From Cylicocyclus nassatus (taxonomy: Eukaryota > Nematoda > Chromadorea > Rhabditida > Strongylidae): DNA of 64,000 bases. Position 1 is the stretch's first letter. Each line of letters starts with the position of its first letter. The notes under the pieces are model-generated. The model was not told where the DNA came from. It searched no databases and saw nothing but the letters and a program-made list of their open reading frames with translations. Of this stretch, positions 22,741 through 33,548 are shown piece by piece. The translations under genes and the position numbers were made by a program. The stretch is taken from the NCBI GenBank assembly GCA_958299035.1, contig CATQJL010000001.1, positions 74,917,594 through 74,981,593 of the forward strand. Reading direction: 5' to 3'.

Positions 22741-23808
22741 TGTAAAAGACTTAACGACGTGTGGAGTGCAATAGGAAGATCTGCTGGGTATCCTGACAGA
22801 TTCGTTAGCAGATTGAAAATAACAAGTCCGTGTTTCCCAGTCTTTTACAGGCTTTTCAAAACGCACAAGCTTTCCTTGCGCGAACTACATTCAATGTCAC
22901 CGGAGACTTATAAGATTAGGCCGATTGTTAGTTGCGTGGGCGGTCCCGCTGATCGAATATCGTGGTATCTAAACAAAATTGTGAGCCAACTGTTGGAAAA
23001 TACCAGCACATTTAACCAACTCCCGTACGTTCATCGAACAGCTCCGCAATGCTAAGTTTGTTTCGAGCGCAGTAATAAAGCCGTTCAACGTAACGTCTCT
23101 TTACATCAATGTGCAGAACGACCAAGCTTTGCAAGCGCTATCGGAAACGTTGAATGAGTATGCTGGCACGATAAATATTTTTGGACTCAGCAAGGCAAAC
23201 GCGTTGGCCCTAGTAAGCGAGTGTCTGAGTTGTAACATCTTCAAATGGTCTGGGACTTACTACTCCCAGATACGTGGATTAGCTATGGGCCAAAGACTAG
23301 CACCAGTTCTTGCCATATGCTTTATGAGTAAGATCGAAGAGCCGGTGCTAGCGCGAATGCCACTGCTGTATTGTCGTCACATTGATGATTGCTTGTTGTG
23401 ACATCCACACAGTTTGAAATGGACAAGTGTTACGAGATTTTGAATCAGCAATCACGATATATCAGGTTCACACGTGAGACACCACATGATGGATGGCTGC
23501 CTTATCTGAATGCACAAATAAAGTTGACCGATGGCATTGTAAGCACCAAGTGGTATCGCAAGGAAAGCTCCAAAAACATCCTCATTAACGTCAAATTCGC
23601 ACACTCTGCATCTGTCAAACGTGCTGTTCTTAGGAATATGTTTAGAACGGCAATGCAGACGTGTAACGGAAAGGATGAACGGCGCGAATCACGAAAGCTG
23701 GCTACTCAAATTGCTTGCAGCAATGGCTACCATCCCTCACCACATAATCAACATCCAAAAAGTGGTGAGCGCCGAGCTGAAAACAGACTTCCACTTTGCC
23801 TGCATTCA
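22741..23808 (+). pseudogene. Penelope-type reverse transcriptase, frameshifted
   Basis: The translated pieces read through the RT motifs: VFYRLFKTHKL and TYKIRPIVSCVGGP (finger region); SLYINVQNDQALQALSETL; LSCNIFKWSGTYYSQIRGLA followed by MGQRLAPVLA; then the catalytic box YCRHIDDCLL (normally Y-x-D-D; the two aspartates are kept). After it come FTRETPHDGWLPYLNAQIKL and KWYRKESSKNIL. The frame changes before 23111 and again at about 23400. The element cannot encode an unbroken protein as read. The frame would continue into the endonuclease part beyond the Helitron. Confidence 0.85.
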
Positions 23809-24411
23809 TCTTATATGTAAAGCTGAATGTCTGTTTGTATGTATGTCTGTCTGTCTGTCTGTATGTGTGTACGTATGTTCCGAATAGAAAATTCCATTTC
23901 TTAACCGATCCGGACCAAACTTGGCACACATACACTTCGGGCCCCGGCGCGTGTCACAGGCTACTTTTCGTCATCGATCGATATCGATTTTATCGATTTT
24001 TTGCAAAATATGAGCTACGGGGCTAGGAGTTGGCACAGGGGGGTAATTGAGCATGCTGATTACGAATACAACATTAGTTTTTAAAATCGTGCATTACTTT
24101 TATCGATTTTATCAATTTTTTTGCAAAATTTGAGCTACGGGGCTGGGATTTGGCACAGGGGGGTAATCGAGCATGCTGATCATCCCCGTGGGGGTGATCA
24201 GCATGCTCGATTACCCCCCCCCCCTGCCAAACTCCAGCCTCCTAGCTCAAATTTTGCAAAAATTCGATAAAATCGACATCAATCGATAACGAAAAGTGGA
24301 CTGTGACACCCGCCGGGGCCCGAAGTGTATGTGTGCCAAGTTTGGTTCGGATCGGTTGAGAAATGGAATTTTCTATTCGGAACATACGGCGGAGCCGGGT
24401 ATGCCAGCTAG
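23809..24411 (+). mobile_element. Non-autonomous Helitron inside the Penelope-like element
   Basis: 603 bp starting TCTTATATGTAAAGCTGAAT and ending with the hairpin CGGCGGAGCCG followed by GGTATGCCAGCTAG. Host A precedes and host T follows. Joining the flanks restores the Penelope frame (ending LPAF before and ISDKISAAV after), matching LPFISDKVSVAI of the second copy, so the insertion is exact and left no duplication, as Helitrons do. The body is itself palindromic (GATCAGCATGCTCGATTAC in both orientations around 24188). A TGTA/TGTC microsatellite follows the 5' end. No coding capacity. Confidence 0.9.
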
Positions 24412-24934
24412 TCTCTGATAAAATCAGCGCGGCCGTTCAAAAATGCATCATTAGTGCGCGGCTGCAAGATGATGTTATGTTAGTCAGCATCCCAAACGAC
24501 AAGATCAAAAAACAGCTGGTGCAAAATAGGCTCTACGATCGTTACTGTATATCTGAGCAATGCGTTGTTTGTCCGCACGGGAGACTGGGAGATTGCGCAA
24601 GGATGGGAGTTGTGTATCAACTCGAGTGTTTGAGCTGCAACGCACGTTACATTGGGGAAACAGAGAATGCTTAGGCATTCGCGTAAAAGAACATCTGGCA
24701 GACAAAAGGCGAAAGAAAATGGCTTCAACGCTTGGCAGACATAGGCGCGAGGCGCATGCTGATGAAGATTTTGATATTAAAGTCACGATTCTAAAATTTG
24801 AAGAGGAGATCTCGGCTAGGAAAGCTATGGAAGCCTTCTGGATTTCTGCAAAGAATCCAGAAATGAATAACAAAAACGAATGTCTATCAATAACCGCTGA
24901 ATTTCTCCCGTTTATATCATTATGTGAGTTATGA
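24412..24934 (+). pseudogene. GIY-YIG endonuclease part of Penelope-like element
   Basis: Translates to SDKISAAVQKCIISARLQDD followed by LYDRYCISEQCVVCPHGRLG, DCARMGVVYQLECLSC, NARYIGETENALGIRVKEHL and ARKAMEAFWISAKNPEMNN. The VVYQLEC...ARYIGETE pair is the GIY-YIG signature in the form usual for Penelope-like elements, preceded by the cysteine-rich CVVCP..GDC linker. A frameshift sits near 24660 (within IGETENA/LGIRVKEHL). It would nick target DNA to prime reverse transcription. Confidence 0.85.
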
Positions 24935-25149
24935 CTGTAGATCATTTACCAAGCAATACAGTATAACTCATTCGTCCGTCGCGACCGTCTCCTTCCGGTA
25001 CGGACATCTGATGATGAAGCGGTGGTTCCCTGATATGTTAATGCTTTCGCAGTTTTTGTGGCAACTAGATTAGGTAAGGCCCCAAACTGGCAGAACTAGG
25101 GGAGACATTTGGTGGGCTGGACTCATTGTTGAAGCTCAGAACCATTCTA

Positions 25150-25186
25150 GGCCTCTGACGAAGACGAAAGCGTTGAAAGTAAGGCC
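25150..25186 (+). ncRNA. Hammerhead-ribozyme-like motif of Penelope-like element
   Basis: The order matches a type-I hammerhead with a minimal stem III. Stem I 5' strand GGCCT (25150-25154); core CTGACGA (25155-25161); a 4-bp stem II GACG/CGTT with loop AAAG (163-174); core GAAA (175-178); UH cleavage dinucleotide TA (180-181); stem I 3' strand AGGCC (182-186), exactly complementary to GGCCT. One unpaired A lies between core and stem II. Such motifs are known in the terminal repeats of Penelope-like elements. Whether this one cleaves is untested. Confidence 0.65.
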
Positions 25187-25299
25187 GTTGATACTGACTC
25201 ATAAAGGACCACCTATCAACCTGTATCAACCTGGCACAAAAAGCACAATATTTACGAAGAATGCCCAGGTTCAAAACAGAAGGAACTTAAAAACTATTT

Positions 25300-28200
25300 C
25301 CCGGACAGCTACTGCAGCTCATCAATAAACTAGCACTTATTATTGGATCACAATTACATGCAAAAGAGCAGTGAGGGTAAATACAGCTCACATTTAAACC
25401 TACTATGTTTTTGCTGTTCTTCATGTCACGAAACATTCCCAAAAATGCATTCGCCCATTCCGCTTCAAGAGGATGAACCCCCAATGTTCCAAAGTCACAT
25501 GGAATTTTGTCATCGAAAGAAGTTGCAGAGGGCAGAACCTAAAAGACAACTTTCAGATACATTCCAAAAAGCGTAACTCACAATCAGGATCAGCAGACAT
25601 CTGAATGTCATGGCTATGCCTTATCTGTCTTTTCGTTGTGCAGCATTTATATCCTAAGCGAGTGAACGGCAGCATTGCACTTGCCAAAGGTTATCTCGTG
25701 GCAATTATCAGAGAGTTCGGAAAATATTGTAGCATCACGTTTGATGGAGCAAATCGTATCAGCTTCACTGTTTTTTTTGGCAAATCTTCCCTGTAGGACG
25801 TGATGCTACATCGTTTTTCGGAAAACCTAATATTGGCCATGAAGTAGCTTTTCGACAACATACAATGCTGCCGTTCGCTCGATTAGGCTATAGCTGCTGT
25901 ACAACGTAGAGCAGAGGACACAGAAATGGCAAGCTATAGCAAAGCACTCTTCAAAAGATGGCCAACAAACGTCTGTACAAACATTGATCTACGCAGTATG
26001 TGAAGCCAAAATATGTATATCGAATCTTCGTCCTTAAAATAGCTTGCTCACTCATGTGCTCTCTACATCAGACATTTACTTGTACAGTTGGTGAATTGAC
26101 TTTTTTGTACTAAATTGACTGTTCAGGAAAAGCTCAAGATTGTTTTGGCAGAAGAGTGCTAAAATTTGGTTTATCGATTATGAGACATGGAAGAATTAGA
26201 GCGGTGCGGTAGTGTCTACGGGTGCCTGTTGTAGAGCATGTATGCTGCGCAAGTTGGGGGTCTTAGAAATTTTTTAGTGGAATACGATTCCTTTCGATAA
26301 TTCAGCGTTCAGAGCGTAAATTCTCCTTCACATTTGAGGTGAATCAAATCTGGTGCAAGTGTAAAAAATTGTTCTTGTAGAGCTTGCTTTGTTCTATCAA
26401 ATGGTGCCACCCACTTTTTTGTCCCCCCTGCTCGATTTTGATGATAGCACAGGACGTGACATTAATTTCAGGGCAACTTAGAATTTAGTGCAAAAGAAAC
26501 AAAAATGTAAGCGTAGTCAAGAAGTGAAGTGCACTGCAATTTTGGAACAGGTTTTCAGACTTTCAGACTAAATAATTTCTATAAGGTCCGAGGTCAATTT
26601 TGAAGAGGTCTTAAGACTAGATAATTTTACGTAGGGTCCGAGGCCAACGTATGCTTTGTGCTACGCAGCAACATCAGCAATTTATACGACTTCAATAGAC
26701 ATAAGAGCTAGAAAATTTTGCACTGAACATTCGAGCCCTCCGCAACAGCGTAATTTTTTCAAGGAAGAACGTCCAAAACTTCCTCCATAAAAGAACTGCA
26801 AATAGCAACATAATTTGATATGAGTGTTCCGAAACGTGTATTCTATAATATTTATACACCTCACATAGAAAAAGGGTACAGTGATTTCCGCTTCCCTTTT
26901 CGGTGCCTCATGAACAATCTGGCATTTGGGTGAGTGAAGTTTCACGCAACATTTTGCCAAACAAACAACAATACTGCTTGCAATTCGGTCACGTTGCTTG
27001 ACGGTAACCCAGGTTCGACCATAGCTGTTCACTCAGTTGCCCTTTTGTACGCTGAAGAAGAGGCTGAAAATGCAACCTTTCGGGAAAAGCCCGGGTTTTC
27101 ATTCGAATTTGAGTTTCGCTGTAGCACAAAAAGTTGAATTATGGTTGCAAAAGGCAAGGCTCAGTGAGTAGAAACACAATAGCATACTTTTTTCCAGTAT
27201 TTGAATGGCAATCCAGATGAAGAACTCATGGTGGTGCTTCGTAAAAAAACACTGACCAAAAATTACTAGAAATTTGTTTTATAGCTTGATAATCGCTGAT
27301 GAGAGCCTCATCACTGATAAATTGAAGATTATGTACGATTGATAAAAAACCTAGAATTACAGCTACAGCGAGACCGTTTTCAAACGCGTTTCTCATCGAA
27401 AAAGCTTTTGCATTTGGGCTTTACTAAGTAACAAAAAAGAGATCATGAGGGCTGAGTTCAGCGGAAGGCTAAGCTGTGTGGGCATGAGCTTCGAATTCGT
27501 AGCGCGATAGTTGAGGACCGAATTGATGAGATATAATAACGGCAAAAACGGCACAGAGACTTTTATAAAACGACAGTGGGCTGGACAATGAGAAACAGGG
27601 TCATGCATGGTGTGTGGCATGCCACACCTAAGGGTTGCAATCAGGGGTCAAGGAAGGGGGGGGGGAGAGATCGTTATCGAGGTGATAGTGATGTTAGCGT
27701 TAGACATGATAATCCGATAACAATGGCAGATAGGCCTATTATGCAAAATCACTGCGTCACGTTTGTTTCGCAGAGCTTCGCAATGGCTCTACTATCCGTG
27801 TACCTTCCTTGTGATTGCATAATAATAACTCACGCAAAATGCTAAACATCACAGATAAGTTGTAAACAACTACTCATTCTTACAAATTTTCCATGTGAGA
27901 TCGTTGATTGTGGGAGAAAAACATTTTTTGCAAAAGAACAAATCGAGTATAAATGATACTTGATTTATTTCACATCATTGTTCCCATAAGGTTAATAAAC
28001 CCCATGTACATCTCTGTGCAAGAATCTTTTCAATTTATCGGATAAAACCTTGACTAAACGACTAGTTACACAATCATTTTTTATGGCTGCTTTAGCGGAA
28101 AAACAGATCTTCAGAGCATTTTTTGGAATAAAAATCATGTATCGCAAACTTATATATCAGACAAATACGCGACCTTGCAAAAAGTCGAATCGGCGACGCA

Positions 28201-28515
28201 GTTTTGCGTCTGAAAAGCCGAGTGGACCTGCTCCTTTCCCGTTTTCAAAGGACCGATTCATCGGATCCATCCGCCACTATGCAGATGAGCCTAGACGCTG
28301 CCAGCGTACACTGTGCAAATGCAGCTCGAGATGTTGGCTGCAACTCGCTCTAGGAATGTTTTGACATACAGAGATTTACACAAACAGAGAGACGCTTAGC
28401 GCGCTATATAATATAAGCTATATTATTATTACGAGTTATATTATACTTTAGTGTTTTGGTCTATAATCGTATAAGTACAGTAAGCATAAAAGAACCAAAA
28501 CGCATAAGAGCATAT
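25300..28515. other. No gene seen; scattered repeat ends
   Basis: Mostly short open frames. Repeat fragments include the GAGCTTGCTTTGTTCTATC end near 26380, a TTTGATGGAGCAAATCGTATC stretch near 25740, and a GTGTGTGGCATGCCACAC palindrome near 27611. A short G run lies at 27657-27664. No exon with motif and splice sites was found. Confidence 0.35.
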
Positions 28516-28518
28516 TTT

Positions 28519-29515
28519 CGTAATTAGCATGTCAAATAATCCCTGTGGGCCAAGTTTCAGCGAATTCTGAGGCTTCCAAATATTGGGCTATCCAAACGAG
28601 ATGGTCATTCTCGAACATGTTAGCTTCGTTTTAAAAATGAGTAAACTACTTCTTTTGGCGGCTGGAGGCTTAGGCTATCGAGTATACTTATCCTTGCCGC
28701 TTTCTTCCGCGATTCACATAGTGGCACAGACTTAGCACGTTAAACCCAATATTTTTGCAGTATCTCCTTTTCGCGGTAAAAAAGAACAATTAGGTATATC
28801 TTTTTCTAAAGAAACGAATACCAATGAAATCCTTATTGTGAAGAGAGGAAGGTCTAGCAGCAGGAGCAACAATATAAAACATAATGAATGAATGCATTGA
28901 AGGCAAGTCAATGAGGTGTGGCACAACTTTAAAAAGGGGTAGCAGCCACAGCTTTTCTGGAGTTGTACCACACGCCATTAACATATCAAAGAGAACTTTA
29001 ATAAATAGTCTACACCGTCTGATTCAACAGGATTGACGGCTGGTAGGTGGGGCTCACATCCTCGCAGCCGCCTCGCCTGGCTCTGCACCTTCGCGACATG
29101 CTCTTTAGTGATCGAAGTTCCGCCTTTCCCATGCTTGTGATGAGTAAGTAATTAGAAAGGCCATTACGAAAGAGGTGAAGAGCTTAAGCAGCCCCGCCCT
29201 TCAGCCGCCAATCTTGTTGAATCAGAGGACATGCACTTGCAATGATTGCTGGAAACACAATCACTGTAGGCATGAAATGGAACAAACGAGATTTTAGCTG
29301 GTTTATAATCCCTTAGTTTGGTGGGTATTTGAAGCAAGATTCATGGCATGAACGAATAGTGAATAGTGCTTGGTATTGAGTACAAAAAGAGATAGCTAAT
29401 TCACTCTTGAAAAATTCACTTTTCACTGTTAACCATGTTTAAAAATACCCAATATTGGAAATCTTTAGATCTCGCTAGAATTTCGCCCATAGTGGTTATT
29501 CAACGTGAAAATTAC
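28519..29515. mobile_element. Foldback element related to 62585-63213
   Basis: The left arm (TAATTAGCATGTCAAATAAT...CGAATTCTGAGGCTTCCAAATATTGGGC) matches the left arm at 62590-62650. The right arm (29390-29510) contains the inverted CCAATATTGGAAATCTTTAG and AACCATGTTTAAAAATACCC. It also shares CACACGCCATTAACATATC (28969) with CCGCACCCCATTAACTATATC (62808). It contains the smaller element at 29018-29229. Ends are diffuse. Confidence 0.55.
29018..29229. mobile_element. Palindromic miniature element nested in foldback element
   Basis: Inverted ends TCTGATTCAACAGGATTG and CAATCTTGTTGAATCAGA continue into CGGCTG/CAGCCG and GGGGCT/AGCCCC, giving arms of about 38 bp. It is absent from the related element at 62585. 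No target duplication could be assigned with certainty. Confidence 0.65.
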
Positions 29516-30590
29516 AAGTATGCTACCAACTATGTGTGGTAGAGCCCGTATGTCATGTCGGTAGGCAAACGTTAATGTTGGGAGAGGGAGGATTAAGACA
29601 GAATTTAGGGGGAAGGGGTATCCGGCGGTTGTGTGCCACATCTTTTACTCGACCTTGCTTATGGCCCACTATCCTTCCACCTTCGCTTTCCTATGTACGT
29701 GTTCCACGAGGTTAATTTTTGCAATAAGCTTACTTTCAATTTATTGTTTTTTCCTGTACAATCTTTCTATGTATCTAAAAAGTCTGTGTTCAGGTATTTG
29801 TTGCAAGATGTCAAGTATGCAAGAGTGAGTACCTTTCTCTTTAGATTATTCGTGTTAAAAGAAGTTTACCGCATTTGGCACTGTTGGACGTGCGTTCTAC
29901 TTCAAATCTGTGCAGAAGTCAACTATTGTATTGTCGTGAATGGGGGTAATTAAAATCGACCACAACTTTGCCTTCCACTTCCCTGTTAGCAGCTAATCCG
30001 GTCAGAACACAACGCAGACTCACTTATTTTTTTATTGTCAGTTCTTGATTATCGTTGCGTATCAAAGGCCACATTGCGTCTCAATCAGAAGTAAACCCAG
30101 CAGTCAACTGAGTGAGTTTTGTACTCTGTTGCAGCCATTCCAGTCATTCGCACTTAATGTTTACATTCCTTCTGTACTTTCGTATACTCATTATTTTGGT
30201 TTCATGCAAGTTCGTATTATTGCTATTGTCATTGTGCTCTGTGCTTATTGACATATCCCCCCCCCCCAAATTCACCGAAGTGTGACGTGGGGGATTACAG
30301 TGGGTGTCAAACTGAAATGTACACGTATCATGACAAGGTCTCTCAAGCTTCAAAGGAGTTTGATTTTTACAGCCTCAGCGGATGCCTAGCTAAAAGCCAA
30401 CTAGCTAGACTCGCGCCCTGCTTTTAAATAGGAATCTGCGGTTTTCACACCACATCTCAGGGTAGGCGTTTGCCCGTAGAAAGTCGCTCTTGTAAAGGAA
30501 AAGTTTCGTAATTCGTTCAGCAACAAGAATAATGGGGAATCCTGCACGTAGGATCCCACTCGGATTCATGGAAGATAGACCACATTCACA
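29516..30590. other. No gene seen
   Basis: Open frames up to 106 codons at 29631-29953 overlap each other in two frames and lack recognisable motifs. A poly-C run lies at 30257-30268. Confidence 0.35.
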
Positions 30591-30591
30591 C

Positions 30592-30720
30592 CAGGGCCCG
30601 GCACGAGGTTGTCAAAAGGGGTTCTCAAAAACGAATTCCCCTTTGACCCAACTTTTTTACGAATTTCCCTTTGACCCAAAAATTGGTCCCAGTAATTGCG
30701 CAATGAACACTTTACCCAAG
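30592..30720. mobile_element. hAT-type miniature element, left-end fragment
   Basis: Starts CAGGGCCCGGCACGAGG and shares CCCTTTTGACC-like internal words with the complete hAT-type element at 51608-51883 (start CAGGGCTCGGCACGAGG). No right end or duplication was found, so only a fragment remains. Confidence 0.5.
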
Positions 30721-30759
30721 GATCAAGATTTATTGATGAAAAAAGCAAAAAATGCATTC

Positions 30760-33198
30760 ATGACAAAGGAAAAACAAATGAGATCAGATCAGAGATCTCT
30801 GGAGTGATATCAATGACAATTGGACCGGCAGCTGGGGGGAGGGGGGAGGGGGATTCAGCCACAGCTTTCTCTTTTTCCGTGGCTTTCGCAGCATCAACAG
30901 CTTCTTGCACCACGTCTACTAGTTCCCTATAGAGCACAAGCATGGACGGGAAAGATGTAAAACAGCCAACTACAAAGCATCGCTTAATATCACTGACCTT
31001 CGCCGCTTGAATCGCTTCTGCTGACGTTTTAGCAATGTCCGTAGACGTCGATGCTATCTCTTCTACGGCAACACGTTCTTTCTCTCCTTCGGCCAGCACA
31101 ACTTTCTGAAAAATGTAAAGTGGATAATCTCTAAAAAGTCAAAAAATATCCTTTCTTCCGCAAGAAATACAAAAAAGTTATGTGTTGCCTCCTTATCCTT
31201 CTTTATCAAATCAAGCCTAGCTTTGTGCTCTACTTTTCCACCTTCGAGCTCTGTTAATTTCTGACGCGGGCTTTCAGCAATGCCTCAATAGATTGAAATT
31301 TATATTTTTACCGATCTTATTAAGCTCACCATCGGTCAAACTCTGAAGAAGTGCCTTCAATCTGTCAGTAAATGAGATTACTTCTGGCAAGTATCGCTCT
31401 CGATAAAAGTAGAAGAGATGGGGGTATCTTGTCATTAAGGCTGCGTTCATACTGATTCCCATGTTCTGGAACTGTTCCCGCACAGTTCTCGCACTGTGCT
31501 GAAACTGTGCGGGAACTGTGCGGGAACTGTGCGGGAACAGTTCCAGAACTGTGCTGCATGCGCTGCAGCCGCCCCGCACCGTTTCGAACGTCGGGAGTTG
31601 GAGAATTTTGACCGTTCTCAACGGTTTAATTTTCCAGATTTCGCTCATTTTGGCCTTAATCCTCCACCCCGCTTCCCTTTTTGATCAGCAGCACTGCGAA
31701 CTCGAAGCGGGGTTGAAGAATGAGCGCTTTTCTGCGCCGTGTATTCGGAAAGATGGGCTATCGTACGATTGTTCATTCTGTCTTCTTGTTTTTTGCTCAA
31801 AACTACTTCATTTGTTCCAGGAAGCGGCTGCCCAGTTTCCATAGCCATCTGCCACAAATTAGGGAGTAGGAGAAATCCTGAAATTGCATGAGTTGGGACT
31901 TGTCTCTTGTTTTTGATTTTGGGCGTTCTTAGCCTTGTTCGTTTTTCCATGTCGTTGCTTCTCCGTTCTTTCTTCTACTCCGCTTCTCCTAGTGATGAGA
32001 AAAGCTGTGAATTTGAAGCGGGGTTGAGGATTGAACGCTGTTCTGCTCCATGTATCCGGGAATATGGGCCTTCGTGCGCTCGTCCATTCTCTCATCGTAT
32101 TTTTGTTCAGACCTATTCATGTGTACTAACAAGTCGCCGCGTAGTCTCGCATCGTATTAAAATTGAAATAGACAAGTCTCTAGAACACATGAAGTAGGTC
32201 TGAACAAAAATAGCAATGAGAGAATGGACGAGCGCACGAAGGCCCATATTCCCGGATACATGGAGCAGAACAGCGTTCAATCCTCAACCCCGCTTCAAAT
32301 TCACAGCTTTTCTCATCACTAGGAGAAGCGGGGTAGAAGAAAGAACGGAGAAGCAACGACATGGAAAAACGAACAAGGCTAAGAACGCCCAAAATCATGA
32401 AAAACAAGAGACAAGTCCCAACTCATGCAATTTCAGGATTTCTCCTACTCCCTAATTTGTGGCAGATGGCTATGGAAACTGGGCAGCCGCTTCCTGGAAC
32501 AAATGAAGTAGTTTTGAGCAAAAAACAAGAAGACAGAATGAACAATCGTACGATAGCCCATCTTTCCGAATACACGGCGCAGAAAAGCGCTCATTCTTCA
32601 ACCCCGCTTCGAGTTCGCAGTGCTGCTGATCAAAAAGGGAAGCGGGGTGGAGGATTAAGGCCAAAATGAGCAAAATCTGGAAGAAAAACCGTTGAGAACG
32701 GTCAAAATTCTCCAACTCCCGCCGTTCAAAACGGTGCGGGGCGGCTGCAGCGCATGTAGCACAGTTCTGGAACTGTTCCCGCACAGTTCCCGCACAGTTT
32801 CAGCACAGTGCGAGAACTGTGCGGGAACAGTTCCAGAACATGGGAATCAGTATGAACGCAGCCTAAGCGATAGTTCCAGCCACTGACCCAACAAAAAAAC
32901 CATTTATATCTAGGAAGACCTTCGAGCAACTGACCTGTTCTCTCAACCGCTCTTCACTCAAACCGATGGCACGCATACCTCTAGCGCGGCAAGCTTGTTG
33001 CAGACCAAGCGCATTTAGCGGTTCAACACCTCGGCAGCGATTTGCTAAAAAATCGATATTCACAACCTAAATATCATGAGAAGGGAACTTCAAAATACCT
33101 TATCGTCAGCTTTGAGTTCACGTAACTCCCTGTGAAGCTGGTAACGGAAGATTTCCGGACTCACGAATGGTTGAATGGACATCACTCGACACAGTGAA
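30760..33198 (-). pseudogene. LETM1-like: LETM1-domain protein gene fragment, interrupted
   Basis: LETM1 is an inner mitochondrial membrane protein involved in K+/H+ or Ca2+/H+ exchange and mitochondrial shape. Exons on the minus strand, 5' to 3': 33099-33198 (SLCRVMSIQPFVSPEIFRYQ, then LHRELRELKADDK); 32935-33066 ([20 protein letters not shown], then [24 protein letters not shown]), the highly conserved LETM1 segment; a split exon at 32864-32882 plus about 31312-31438 (WLELSL...NDKIPPSLLLLSRA / YLPEVISFTDRLKALLQSLT); about 31184-31258 (KLTELEGGKVEHKARLDLIK); 30998-31105 (coiled-coil-like KVVLAEGEKERVAVEEIAST...); and about 30800-30926. The third exon is cut by a 1,425-bp element, and its frame shifts near 31393 between LLLLSRA and YLPE. 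Some later exon phases also do not join as I read them. The N-terminal membrane part is missing. Confidence 0.8.
31439..32863. mobile_element. PIF/Harbinger-type palindromic element in LETM1 exon
   Basis: 1,425 bp made of two arms of about 700 bp that are nearly perfect reverse complements. They start GGCTGCGTTCATACTGATTC and carry repeated GGAACTGTGCGGGAACTG-like words; the centre is near 32155. It is flanked by TAA (31436-31438 and 32864-32866). Removing the element and one TAA restores the reading ...WLELSL-NDKIPPSLLLL..., so the 3-bp duplication is proven by the coding sequence. TWA duplication plus a GG-starting terminal repeat is the PIF/Harbinger pattern. Open frames inside are mirror images of each other, not a transposase. 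Confidence 0.85.
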
Positions 33199-33216
33199 CT
33201 GCAAAATACATTGTTA

Positions 33217-33447
33217 GGCGTCGGCCATAAGTTCGCGGTGTTCGCCGTGTTCGCGGTGTTGTCGGTGTTGTCGGGATCGGCCACACTATTCCAGATGATT
33301 CCTGCTATTCCTGCGATCCGTGTGATTCCCGCATAGTCTATGCGCCGCTTAAATGAGCGCATGTCGTATTAGAGAGAGCACCGACAACACCGCGAACACG
33401 GCGAGCACCGCGAACACGGCGAACACCGCGAACCTATGGCCGAAGCC
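33217..33447. mobile_element. 231-bp miniature element with TTA duplication
   Basis: Flanked by TTA on both sides (33214-33216, 33448-33450). Inverted ends begin GGCGTCGGCCATAAGTTCGC and run into a short-period GTTCGCGGTGTTCGCCGTGT repeat that is mirrored on the other side. It lies in the intron between the RRP12-like exon and the first LETM1 exon. Again PIF/Harbinger-like by its TWA target. Confidence 0.8.
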
Positions 33448-33548
33448 TTAGCAAAACAGAAACATACGCAAAAATAGAACTATTGCACTTGAAAAATGAA
33501 AAAGAATATGAAAAACAAAAAGCACGATAATCATAGCGGAAATTTTAC

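Larger units (their letters stand above)
22514..25190 (+). mobile_element. Penelope-like retroelement, decayed, split by a Helitron
   Basis: In 5'-to-3' order this holds a reverse-transcriptase domain, a GIY-YIG endonuclease and a hammerhead-like motif. That order (RT then GIY-YIG, with hammerhead motifs in the terminal repeats) is what is known for Penelope-like elements. Frameshifts and stops break the reading frame, and the Helitron at 23809-24411 lies between the RT and endonuclease parts. The 5' boundary is uncertain. A second, related copy lies at 57540-58964. Confidence 0.85.

Noticed and set aside
24505..24945. 146-codon minus-strand frame
   Set aside because: It is the antisense of the GIY-YIG endonuclease, which has clear motifs on the plus strand.
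27608..27626. GTGTGTGGCATGCCACAC palindrome as operator site
   Set aside because: Similar GTGCCGCACCCC words occur inside foldback elements at 62800 and beside them at 63300, so it is more likely a repeat relic.
30592..30720. Part of the LETM1 gene end
   Set aside because: The interval starts with a hAT-type terminal motif and repeats sequence found at 51608, so it is a transposon fragment next to the LETM1 remnant.
31274..32784. Six open frames of 60-125 codons on both strands
   Set aside because: They are mirror images generated by the two inverted arms of one element, which make the same peptides appear on opposite strands. They are not genes.
33217..33447. Simple minisatellite
   Set aside because: The repeats are in opposite orientation on the two sides and the whole is bounded by inverted ends and a TTA duplication, so it is a miniature transposon.
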